From assembly GCA_044841755.1 (NCBI GenBank), contig JAXOFM010000001.1, forward strand, positions 496,001 through 560,000: DNA of 64,000 nt, written 5' to 3'. Source of the DNA: CAZAPO01 sp044841755 (GTDB taxonomy: Bacteria; Bacteroidota; Bacteroidia; Flavobacteriales; Flavobacteriaceae). Position 1 is the first letter of the stretch, and every line of letters starts with the position of its first letter. The position numbers were made by a program, and so were the translations under genes. A model generated the notes under the pieces. It did not search any database, was not told the DNA's origin, and saw nothing but the letters and a program-made list of their open reading frames with translations. Of this stretch, positions 16,199 to 24,321 are shown one piece after another.

Positions 16199-18544
16199 AT
16201 GAAAAAAATTACTTTTTTAATCCTTTTTTTAAATTCGTTTATAGTAAGTGCTCAGATTTTTGAGAACCCTATAACAGGCGGAAATCCAAATACATTTAAT
16301 CCATATACGAACGGTCAAACGGTTGATCCAAATATAACGGCTACAGGTATTGGAAGAGGTACTGGAATAACAGGTAGAAATGCAGGGGACAGATACAATG
16401 CATCTGGTTGGAATACGGCATCATTTGATGATACTGCTTACTTTGAATTTACAATTACTCCTGATTTAGGTTATGAAATTGACTTCAACGATTTCACTTA
16501 TACTGGTCAGACTTCTGGTCAAGGTCCAATAAATTTTGTTTTTAGAACTTCATTGGACGCATTCTCGACAAATATTGGTACGCCGTCTGCTACTGGAGTT
16601 ACTATTGATTTATCTGGAGCAAATTATCAAAATATTACTAATGCAATTACATTTAGGCTTTATGCATGGAATGCTGGCAACATTAATGGCACATTTAGTG
16701 TAAATGACTTTGCATTTAACGGTACTGTTAACGACATCTCTTGTTTTGGAGCCACGGTAACCACTTGGGGTGGTGGTGGCTGGGATAATGGAGTGCCTAC
16801 TATTAATGACATTGCTATTATTAATGGAAATTACAATACTTCTGGAGGCGGTGGTCAGGGTAGTTTTTCAGCTTGTTCCCTTGTTATTAATGCTGGAGTT
16901 TCACTTACAATAGAGAATGGAGATCATATTGAAATTGAAAATGATATAACTGTAGATGGGACATTGACCGTTAACCCAGAGGCAGCAGTAGTTCAAAACC
17001 AAGATTCAGGATTAGTTACTAATAATGGAACTATTACTATAACTAAAACCACAGCGCCTCTTATGAATTGGTATGAGTATACTTATTGGAGTTCTCCTGT
17101 AACCAATGAAACTGTTGGCGTTGCCTTAACAGATTCTGACGCGAGCAGACGTTTCTTCTTTAAAGGTGAAAACTTTCTAGATGCTATGACAGAAAACAAT
17201 AATGACAATATACAAGTTGCAGGTCAAGATGATATTGATGATAATGCAGATGATTGGGCTTGGGCATCAGGTTCAGATACAATGACGCCAGGTGTTGGTT
17301 ATGCAGCTACGCATTCTGAAGCCGCTTTTGTTGGACCACCATTTTCTACTCCACCCTACCAATTTAATTACATTTATAATGGAGCCTTTAACAATGGTAT
17401 TATTACGGTTCCAATATATAGAAACGATTTAGAGACTAATGATATCAACTGGAATTTGGTAGGTAATCCATACCCTTCCGCTATTGATGCTGATTTGTTC
17501 TTGGCTGCAAATACTCCTACAGATGGAGCTATTTATTTATGGTCTCAAAATACTACGCCTTCTGCAACAACTAATGGTAATGAAAACTTTAATTTTTCTG
17601 TTTCCGATTATGCGATAATTAATTCTGGTGGGACTATCGCTGGTGGTGATGGTGAAACTCCAAATAGATATATTCCTTCAGGGCAAGCATTTTTTATTTC
17701 TTACTCAAACGCTGCCACTCCTGATGTTGTTAATGGAAATATTAAACAAGGCACTGTTACTTTTAATAATTCTATGAGAGTGACCACTAATAATGATCAG
17801 TTTTTTAGATCTTCTGATAAGAAAAAGAGTGAACATAATAATAGACTTTGGATCAATCTAACTTCTGACAACGGAGTATTCAATCAAGCGCTTATCACTT
17901 ACATCAATGGTGCAACTAATGATTATGATGGTATGGCTTATGATGCTCCTAGAAACCTTTCTTCTGGAGCTGCAGCTGTTCTTTATTCTCTTATTGAAGG
18001 GCAAACAAAAAAATTCGCTATACAAGGAAAAGATATCAACAGTATTAATGAAAATGAAGTAGTAAAAATAGGTTTTAAAACAACTATTGATGTGCCTACT
18101 GTTTATACATTATCTGTCCCTCAGTTAGAAGGTGATTTCTTAAATAACAACCCTATTGTAGTTAAGGACAACCTTTTAAATATCTCACACAATCTTAAAG
18201 ATGGTGACTATAACTTTACTTCAGAAGTAGGTGAATTTAACGATAGATTTGAAATAGTATTTAATAACGCTTCTCTTTCTAATGACGAATTATTAGTTGC
18301 TGAAAAGACATTATCAATCTTTGAACACAGAAATGGTGATGTACAGTTCAAGCTTAACAGCAATTCTCTTCAAATAAAAAATATTCAGATCATTGATCTG
18401 CAAGGAAGAACTATTTATAACTTTAATGTTGCTAAAAATGATAGCACCCATCAGCTTTCAGCACTAAGTCAAACTCCTTATATAGCTAAGGTTACTTTAA
18501 ACAACAATCAAGCTATAACCAAAAAAGCTGTCAAAAAGTATTAG
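16199..18544 (+). CDS. Secreted protein with type IX secretion C-terminal sorting domain, paralogue 1
   Basis: From the ATG at 16199 the protein has 781 residues: a Sec signal (cleavage near VSAQIF), an N-terminal beta-rich domain (about 20-180), a parallel beta region with short repeats (SLVINAGVSLTIENGD, ENDITVDGTLTV), a central domain with Asp-rich NNNDNIQVAGQDDIDDN, and a C-terminal T9SS type A sorting domain (about 705-781) with SIFEHRNGDVQFKLN and IIDLQGRTIYN. It should pass through T9SS to the surface or medium. The ATG at 16172 is less likely because it would put nine hydrophilic residues before the signal. It is paralogous to the next gene, with an identical 3' end. No enzyme motif was recognised; adhesin or matrix role is a guess. 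Confidence 0.85.
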   Translation: MKKITFLILFLNSFIVSAQIFENPITGGNPNTFNPYTNGQTVDPNITATGIGRGTGITGRNAGDRYNASGWNTASFDDTAYFEFTITPDLGYEIDFNDFTYTGQTSGQGPINFVFRTSLDAFSTNIGTPSATGVTIDLSGANYQNITNAITFRLYAWNAGNINGTFSVNDFAFNGTVNDISCFGATVTTWGGGGWDNGVPTINDIAIINGNYNTSGGGGQGSFSACSLVINAGVSLTIENGDHIEIENDITVDGTLTVNPEAAVVQNQDSGLVTNNGTITITKTTAPLMNWYEYTYWSSPVTNETVGVALTDSDASRRFFFKGENFLDAMTENNNDNIQVAGQDDIDDNADDWAWASGSDTMTPGVGYAATHSEAAFVGPPFSTPPYQFNYIYNGAFNNGIITVPIYRNDLETNDINWNLVGNPYPSAIDADLFLAANTPTDGAIYLWSQNTTPSATTNGNENFNFSVSDYAIINSGGTIAGGDGETPNRYIPSGQAFFISYSNAATPDVVNGNIKQGTVTFNNSMRVTTNNDQFFRSSDKKKSEHNNRLWINLTSDNGVFNQALITYINGATNDYDGMAYDAPRNLSSGAAAVLYSLIEGQTKKFAIQGKDINSINENEVVKIGFKTTIDVPTVYTLSVPQLEGDFLNNNPIVVKDNLLNISHNLKDGDYNFTSEVGEFNDRFEIVFNNASLSNDELLVAEKTLSIFEHRNGDVQFKLNSNSLQIKNIQIIDLQGRTIYNFNVAKNDSTHQLSALSQTPYIAKVTLNNNQAITKKAVKKY

Positions 18545-18547
18545 TTG
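18117..18547 (+). repeat. 431-bp direct repeat, copy 1 (3' end of T9SS cargo gene 1)
   Basis: Identical base for base to 20766-21196. It encodes the last 142 residues plus stop and 3 bp beyond. Immediately upstream and downstream the two genes differ, so the boundaries are sharp. This is the pattern left by recent gene conversion or unequal exchange. Confidence 0.97.
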
Positions 18548-18573
18548 AGTGCACATCACCAATTATATAAAAT

Positions 18574-18601
18574 AAAAGCGAGGTAAATACCTCGCTTTTT
18601 T
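18574..18601 (+). terminator. Rho-independent terminator after T9SS cargo gene 1
   Basis: A 12-bp perfect stem (AAAAGCGAGGTA pairing with TACCTCGCTTTT) with a 2-nt loop as drawn, realistically a shorter stem with a 4-6-nt loop, ends in a T-run. The rest of the 243-bp gap to the next gene holds only a promoter element. Confidence 0.85.
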
Positions 18602-18732
18602 ATTAAATGTACGTAAAATCTTCAAAAAAAGGATTAAGTATTCCTTCTCATAATTCATACTGCTAAAGTATTTTACAGATTTTCCGTATAACTTGTGAGG
18701 TTTTTCCGCAAATTCATCACGCTGATTTTCTG

Positions 18733-18740
18733 TACTTTTG
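18733..18740 (+). promoter_or_regulatory. Predicted minus-7 element for T9SS cargo gene 2
   Basis: TACTTTTG matches TAnnTTTG; predicted start near 18747 gives a leader of about 44 nt. It shows that paralogue 2 is transcribed on its own, after the terminator of paralogue 1. Confidence 0.45.
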
Positions 18741-18790
18741 ATATTACGCCCTAATTTTATCCCTGAATGACCTTGTTTGATTAATAGCAT

Positions 18791-21193
18791 ATGATAAACA
18801 AGTTCTATAATTTAGTATTACTACTCTTATTTACATTTGTTGGATATGGTCAAAGTATTTTTCTCAACGAAATAACAGATACACATCCTTCAGCAGATAA
18901 TCCATATACGAATAGTCAATATGTTGATGCAAATATTACCGTATCTGGAATAGGCCGAGGTTCAAATATTTCTGTACCTTCTGCGGTTCATACAGCGAAC
19001 ATGTATGCAGCCCGAAATTGGTCTGCTACTTTTCATCCAGATGATTATTTTGAATTTGTTTTAACTCCTAATCCTGGTTATCAAATAGATTTTCTAAACT
19101 TTATATATGATGGTAAACTAGTTAATTATTATGGTACTCCGCCTGATAATATTTTAGTTAGAAGTAGTCTAGATGGGTTCAATAATAATATTGGCTCTCC
19201 CACATTAACAGGAACCAATACAATTGATTTATCAGGATCAAACTACCAAAATATAACCTCATCAATAACGTTTCGTGTTTATGCTTGGGGTGGCGCTTCG
19301 ACTGGAATTTTTGGAATTGAGCGTTTTGAATTTAACGGTACAGTTAATCCTATACCGTGCTATGGAGCAACTACAACTACATGGAACGGAAGTAATTGGG
19401 ACAATGGCATTCCCGCTAGCACTAATACTATTGCAATAATTAATGGCAACTATAATACTTCTAATGATGGTGATCAAGATAGCTTTATTGCCTGTAGTTT
19501 ATTAGTAAACTCCGGATACTCTCTAATTATTGCTGATAACGACTTTATTGAAATTGAAAATGATATAACTGTTGACGGAAACATAATTGTTAACCCAAAA
19601 GGAGCAGTTGTACAAAATAATAATGACGCTTTGGTTAATAAAAGTGGTTCAATTACAGTTGAAAAGAAAACTGCACCCATGAGTGTATGGTATGAATATA
19701 CCTATTGGAGTTCACCTGTAGAAAATGAAACAGTAGGAAATGCACTTAGCGATGCTGACCCAAGCAGAAGGTTTATTTTTAACGGATCCAATTTTTTGGA
19801 TGCGAAAAAAGAAACTAACAATGATAACTCTGAAGAAGATGGTCAAGACGATATCGATGACAACGGAGATGATTGGGAATGGGTTTCAGGCTCGGAAACT
19901 ATGATATCTGGAGTCGGTTATGCTGCAACTCACTCCGAAGAGGCTTTTATAGTTCCTCCAGGGCCACCTTCTCCAATTCAATTTAAATACACTTTTAACG
20001 GTGCTTTCAATAACGGAGTTATTACGGTTCCTATTTATAGGAACGATTCTGAAACAAATGACATAAACTGGAATCTTGTTGGGAACCCTTATCCTTCAGC
20101 AATTGATGCTGATCTATTTTTAGCTGCTAATACAAATGTTGCTACTGACATTGTTCATTCTGGAGATACCGAAGGTGCCATTTTCATTTGGTCTCAAAAC
20201 ACTGTGCCTTCTAGTAATAATAATGGGAATGAGCAAGTAAATTTTGACACTTCAGATTATGCTGTTATTAATGCCATTGGTGAAACTATGGGCGGAGACC
20301 TTGAAACACCTTCAAGACATATTCCTTCTGGTCAAGCATTTTTTATTTCTTATGCTAATAATGCCACTGTTGAAACTAGTAATGGAAATATCAAGCAAGG
20401 AACAGTTGTTTTTAATAATTCTATGAGAGTGACAACTAATAACGACCAATTTTTTAGGGTCTCAGATAAAAAGAAAAATGAGAGTGCAGAAAAGCTTTGG
20501 ATCAATCTTACTTCAGACATTGGTGCTTTTAACCAAACGCTTGTTGCCTACGCTAATGGTGCTACAAACGATTATGATGGAATGGCGTATGATACGCCAA
20601 AGAACTTAGCAACAGGTGCTTCTTTTTCTTTATATTCATTGATTGATAGCAACTCTAAAAAGTTTGTCATTCAAGGTAGAGATCCTTTAACACTAGATGA
20701 AAACGAAGTAGTTAAAATAGGTTTTAAAACAACTATTGATGTACCTACTATTTATACTTTATCTATCCCTCAGTTAGAAGGTGATTTCTTAAATAACAAC
20801 CCTATTGTAGTTAAGGACAACCTTTTAAATATCTCACACAATCTTAAAGATGGTGACTATAACTTTACTTCAGAAGTAGGTGAATTTAACGATAGATTTG
20901 AAATAGTATTTAATAACGCTTCTCTTTCTAATGACGAATTATTAGTTGCTGAAAAGACATTATCAATCTTTGAACACAGAAATGGTGATGTACAGTTCAA
21001 GCTTAACAGCAATTCTCTTCAAATAAAAAATATTCAGATCATTGATCTGCAAGGAAGAACTATTTATAACTTTAATGTTGCTAAAAATGATAGCACCCAT
21101 CAGCTTTCAGCACTAAGTCAAACTCCTTATATAGCTAAGGTTACTTTAAACAACAATCAAGCTATAACCAAAAAAGCTGTCAAAAAGTATTAG
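18791..21193 (+). CDS. Secreted protein with type IX secretion C-terminal sorting domain, paralogue 2
   Basis: The 800-residue protein has the same layout as its upstream paralogue: Sec signal (cleavage near GYGQSI), beta-rich N-terminal domain, parallel-beta region (CSLLVNSGYSLIIADND), Asp-rich central region (EEDGQDDIDDNGDD) and a T9SS type A sorting domain. The N-terminal and central parts are clearly similar but diverged, whereas the last 142 residues are identical even at the DNA level. It carries small insertions relative to paralogue 1, for example NVATDIVHSGDTEG near residue 445. It has its own promoter. The gene converges on a TonB receptor gene 5 bp away with no obvious terminator. 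Function unknown; surface or secreted location is well supported. Confidence 0.85.
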   Translation: MINKFYNLVLLLLFTFVGYGQSIFLNEITDTHPSADNPYTNSQYVDANITVSGIGRGSNISVPSAVHTANMYAARNWSATFHPDDYFEFVLTPNPGYQIDFLNFIYDGKLVNYYGTPPDNILVRSSLDGFNNNIGSPTLTGTNTIDLSGSNYQNITSSITFRVYAWGGASTGIFGIERFEFNGTVNPIPCYGATTTTWNGSNWDNGIPASTNTIAIINGNYNTSNDGDQDSFIACSLLVNSGYSLIIADNDFIEIENDITVDGNIIVNPKGAVVQNNNDALVNKSGSITVEKKTAPMSVWYEYTYWSSPVENETVGNALSDADPSRRFIFNGSNFLDAKKETNNDNSEEDGQDDIDDNGDDWEWVSGSETMISGVGYAATHSEEAFIVPPGPPSPIQFKYTFNGAFNNGVITVPIYRNDSETNDINWNLVGNPYPSAIDADLFLAANTNVATDIVHSGDTEGAIFIWSQNTVPSSNNNGNEQVNFDTSDYAVINAIGETMGGDLETPSRHIPSGQAFFISYANNATVETSNGNIKQGTVVFNNSMRVTTNNDQFFRVSDKKKNESAEKLWINLTSDIGAFNQTLVAYANGATNDYDGMAYDTPKNLATGASFSLYSLIDSNSKKFVIQGRDPLTLDENEVVKIGFKTTIDVPTIYTLSIPQLEGDFLNNNPIVVKDNLLNISHNLKDGDYNFTSEVGEFNDRFEIVFNNASLSNDELLVAEKTLSIFEHRNGDVQFKLNSNSLQIKNIQIIDLQGRTIYNFNVAKNDSTHQLSALSQTPYIAKVTLNNNQAITKKAVKKY

Positions 21194-21196
21194 TTG
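20766..21196 (+). repeat. 431-bp direct repeat, copy 2 (3' end of T9SS cargo gene 2)
   Basis: Identical to 18117-18547, including synonymous positions, the TAG stop and the three bases after it. The first mismatches are A versus G at the base after the repeat and G versus A two bases before it. Confidence 0.97.
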
Positions 21197-21198
21197 GG

Positions 21199-23598
21199 TT
21201 ACATACTGTACCTCAATGATACAATCATATTTAGACCAGGAGCAGCAATTCCAGATGCATAAGGTCTATATCTTTGGTTAGTGATATTTTCTACTGTGGC
21301 TGTTATAGACGTAGCAGCATTAATTTCATATCTCGATCGAAAGTTAAGTGTATACCAAGAAGGAGAATATGGATTTCCGTTTTTATCCAACGCAAAGATA
21401 TAATCAACCAATGAGGCGGCTAATTGATTATTAGATAATTCTCCATTATAATCTGCAAAGGCATCCAGCTTTACTTTCCCTATACTCCAAATCAAATGTG
21501 TGTTCCCAAATACAGGAGCAACATGCCTAACAGGAACTTCTACACCATCTTTATCTTCTTCTGTGCCTCCAACAATGCTAAACTGTGATGTTAATTTCAG
21601 ATGTTCATTAAAGTTTACTTTTAATCCTGCTTCAAAACCATAAATCCACGCCTTAGAAGCATTTTGAATTGCTTGAATGTAACTTAACTCACCATCATAT
21701 ATCATTTGGTTTTCCCCATTAATAGAAAAATCTCGTCTTACCAAAGCATTATCTAAATAAGTATAGTACGTTGCCAAATCCAGAACCACATCGTTATTAA
21801 AATTAAGAACCAATCCTAACTCTCCCCCATAAGCATATTCAGGTTTTAAATTAGCATTTGGAACGACTACAGAACCAGGTTCTGAATCAAAAACCTTACC
21901 TACATCATCTATGTTAGGAGCCCTAAAAGCTGTAGAGGTATTTAATTTCCATAACAATATTTCGTTTGGAGACCAACTCAATCCAGCTGTTGCTGTAAAT
22001 GCTCCTGTTCTAATATTTGCATTTTCAAAAGGTAGATTCAAAAATTCATTGTTTTCTTCAAAACTAGCATCAATTGCAATGTGATTAAATCTGACTCCTG
22101 ATTGAAAAGTGAATTTTCTATTAGGCTTAAATTTATAGTTTACATAAGATGCTAACGATTGCCAAGTAGCTCCGTGAGGATACCTGGAAGCTATTGGACT
22201 AAAGTCATCTGTAATTATATTTTGTTCTTTACCTTCAGACCCAACAGTGTTATATATATATTCTCCTCCATAGAATATTTTAGCACGTTCTGAAATTGTT
22301 CTTTCAAAATCAATATTTGCTGTTAAAACATCTACATTCTCCTCTCTTGTTCTTCTAAGTTCTGAGTCAACATTTCTATCGATCCTGCTTTCTTGAAAAT
22401 TTTGATAAGCTGCTGTAATCTTTAGTTTGTCATACAAATTAGATTTGCTATTAAGTACAGTCATTTTTAAGTTAGACATAAACCATTTCTGAGGTCCATA
22501 ATTCCATTCTGCTGATTGTAATTCTCCATCTGTATACCTAATTAGTCTGTCATACCTAGGATAACTCGAAGTTGCAGAGTAATGTAAACCCAAATCATAA
22601 CTTATCTTCGCACTATGCTTATAATGTACTTTTTCCATGAAGTTAATCTGATTGTAACCTGAAAATTTTTGAATTCTGGAATTACTGTTTTCTTTAATAA
22701 TATCGCTTCCATTTTCTGCTACAACGTACTCAGGGCGCAAATAATCATTAGGACCATATTTACCCATTTTCACATCATCAAAATCAGTATAACTTAAGCT
22801 GGTTAAAAAAGCCCACTTTTTATATCCTAAATTAAAATCTAAATGCCCCGTTTTCTCATTAGATGCACTAGAATACCTAATAATAGAATTAGCATTAAAA
22901 CTAGCATTTTCATCTTCAGTTAATTTTGGCTTTTTTGTATAGAAATTCATCACGCCTCCAATGGCGTCACTTCCATAGATAATAGATCCTGAGCCTAAAA
23001 TCACCTCTGTATTTTGAATAGCAAAAGGGTCTATAGAAATAACATTTTGAATATTACCTCCTCTAAAAATTGCTGTATTCATTCTAACATCGTCAACCGA
23101 AATAAGCAACCTATTGGTAGAAAAACCTCTAATCATGGGGCTTCCGCCTCCTAATTGGCTTTTTTGAACAAATATCTGTCCTGAATTTTGAAGTAAATCT
23201 GCACTTGTTTGAGGGTTGGAGAAAATAATGTCCTCTTCTTTATAAGCAATGATTTTTTGGGGAACCTCTTTTTTGGTTTGTTCAAACTTTGATGCAGATA
23301 TTACAATTTCTTCAAGATCCTGTGATTTAGATTTAAGATATACTATCGAGTTAATATTATTTTTTCTAAAAACAACTTTTATGAATGAGATATGTTGAAA
23401 TGTAATTCTCTCGTTTTCTTGGAAAGCATCCAAATTCACTTTACCATCAATATCAGAAATGGTGCTCTTTGTTTTACTACTATTATAAACAGCAACTCCA
23501 ACAACAGGCTCCTTTGAGGTTTGACTCAAAATAACAACCTCTTGGGCACTTATATTAATGCAGTAAAAGAATAGAAAAAGAAGGTTTAGCTGTTTCAT
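21199..23598 (-). CDS. TonB-dependent receptor, haem/haemoglobin-receptor-like
   Basis: The 799-residue protein has a signal peptide (cleavage near NISAQE), a carboxypeptidase-D regulatory-like domain (about 20-95) common in Bacteroidota receptors, a plug (about 105-230) with MIRGFSTNRLLISVDDVRMN and IIYGSDAIGGVMNF, and a barrel ending SLRYSM. The plug wording is close to that of haemoglobin/transferrin-type receptors, so haem or iron uptake is plausible but unproven, and no haem-handling neighbours are present. It lies 3 bp downstream of recO, which follows porZ with a 1-bp overlap, so the three are likely one message. Confidence 0.83.
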   Translation of the reverse strand: MKQLNLLFLFFYCINISAQEVVILSQTSKEPVVGVAVYNSSKTKSTISDIDGKVNLDAFQENERITFQHISFIKVVFRKNNINSIVYLKSKSQDLEEIVISASKFEQTKKEVPQKIIAYKEEDIIFSNPQTSADLLQNSGQIFVQKSQLGGGSPMIRGFSTNRLLISVDDVRMNTAIFRGGNIQNVISIDPFAIQNTEVILGSGSIIYGSDAIGGVMNFYTKKPKLTEDENASFNANSIIRYSSASNEKTGHLDFNLGYKKWAFLTSLSYTDFDDVKMGKYGPNDYLRPEYVVAENGSDIIKENSNSRIQKFSGYNQINFMEKVHYKHSAKISYDLGLHYSATSSYPRYDRLIRYTDGELQSAEWNYGPQKWFMSNLKMTVLNSKSNLYDKLKITAAYQNFQESRIDRNVDSELRRTREENVDVLTANIDFERTISERAKIFYGGEYIYNTVGSEGKEQNIITDDFSPIASRYPHGATWQSLASYVNYKFKPNRKFTFQSGVRFNHIAIDASFEENNEFLNLPFENANIRTGAFTATAGLSWSPNEILLWKLNTSTAFRAPNIDDVGKVFDSEPGSVVVPNANLKPEYAYGGELGLVLNFNNDVVLDLATYYTYLDNALVRRDFSINGENQMIYDGELSYIQAIQNASKAWIYGFEAGLKVNFNEHLKLTSQFSIVGGTEEDKDGVEVPVRHVAPVFGNTHLIWSIGKVKLDAFADYNGELSNNQLAASLVDYIFALDKNGNPYSPSWYTLNFRSRYEINAATSITATVENITNQRYRPYASGIAAPGLNMIVSLRYSM

Positions 23599-23601
23599 TA
23601 G

Positions 23602-24321
23602 TTAGGTAAAAACTTGATTCAAAACCGCAACAGATTTAGGGTGTTTAAATCCGTCCAAATGTAGTTTAAAATAGAGTAAAATCATACTTAATAACTCACG
23701 TTTTTGGGTTGTGTTAATGCTTAGTGATTTACTCTCATCAAATTTTGTACCTAACAACTCTTTAAAGGCTGTTAAATTTTTACCTGTAATACAGTTGTCA
23801 TTGGTTTTTGAAAGTTGAAATTTTCCTTCTTCCATATTGAAGTAAGGTTGATTTATTGAAGAGGTGTCAGGATAAAACCCTAAATACTTACAAAACTCTA
23901 ATAAGAAGCTTAAATGAAAGTTTGGATTAAGTTCACTTTCATCAAAGAAAACCAACGAGGATTCTAAAAAATCATATAATAATTCATTCTGCTCTTCTTC
24001 AACAACTGTGTTATTTAAGACCTCAGCCAAAAACATTGCAATAGTACTCTTAATAATGCTACTTTGAGTTGATGAAAAATTATAAGCTATTTTTAACTCT
24101 TTGAAGTATTGAAGAGATCTCTTTTCTTTAAAATCAATAATAACGTCTAATATACTTAAGGGTTGGAAATATGCCGTTTTAAATTTTCCTCTTTTAGATT
24201 TTAAAACACCTCTTACAAGCAATGAAATTGTACCATTCTCTTGTGTATAGCATTTTACAATTAAATCGTGATCTCTGTACTTTAATTTTGATAGGACAAT
24301 TGCTTTAGTAGCTATAAGCAT
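23602..24321 (-). CDS. recO: DNA repair protein RecO
   Basis: The 239-residue protein starts with the RecO OB-fold (TKAIVLSKLKYRDHDLIVKCY, residues 5-25) and the segment SLLVRGVLKSKRGKF, followed by a helical C-terminal domain with LLEFCKYLGFYPD. RecO loads RecA at gaps with RecR and anneals strands. Its ATG overlaps the porZ stop by one base (TAATG), so translation is coupled. The porZ-recO neighbourhood is common in this phylum. The link appears to be operon convenience rather than shared function. Confidence 0.93.
   Translation of the reverse strand: MLIATKAIVLSKLKYRDHDLIVKCYTQENGTISLLVRGVLKSKRGKFKTAYFQPLSILDVIIDFKEKRSLQYFKELKIAYNFSSTQSSIIKSTIAMFLAEVLNNTVVEEEQNELLYDFLESSLVFFDESELNPNFHLSFLLEFCKYLGFYPDTSSINQPYFNMEEGKFQLSKTNDNCITGKNLTAFKELLGTKFDESKSLSINTTQKRELLSMILLYFKLHLDGFKHPKSVAVLNQVFT

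Noticed and set aside
18563..18790. 75-residue minus-strand frame between the two T9SS cargo genes
   Set aside because: It contains the terminator of gene 1 and the likely promoter of gene 2, and the sequence has no protein-like pattern.
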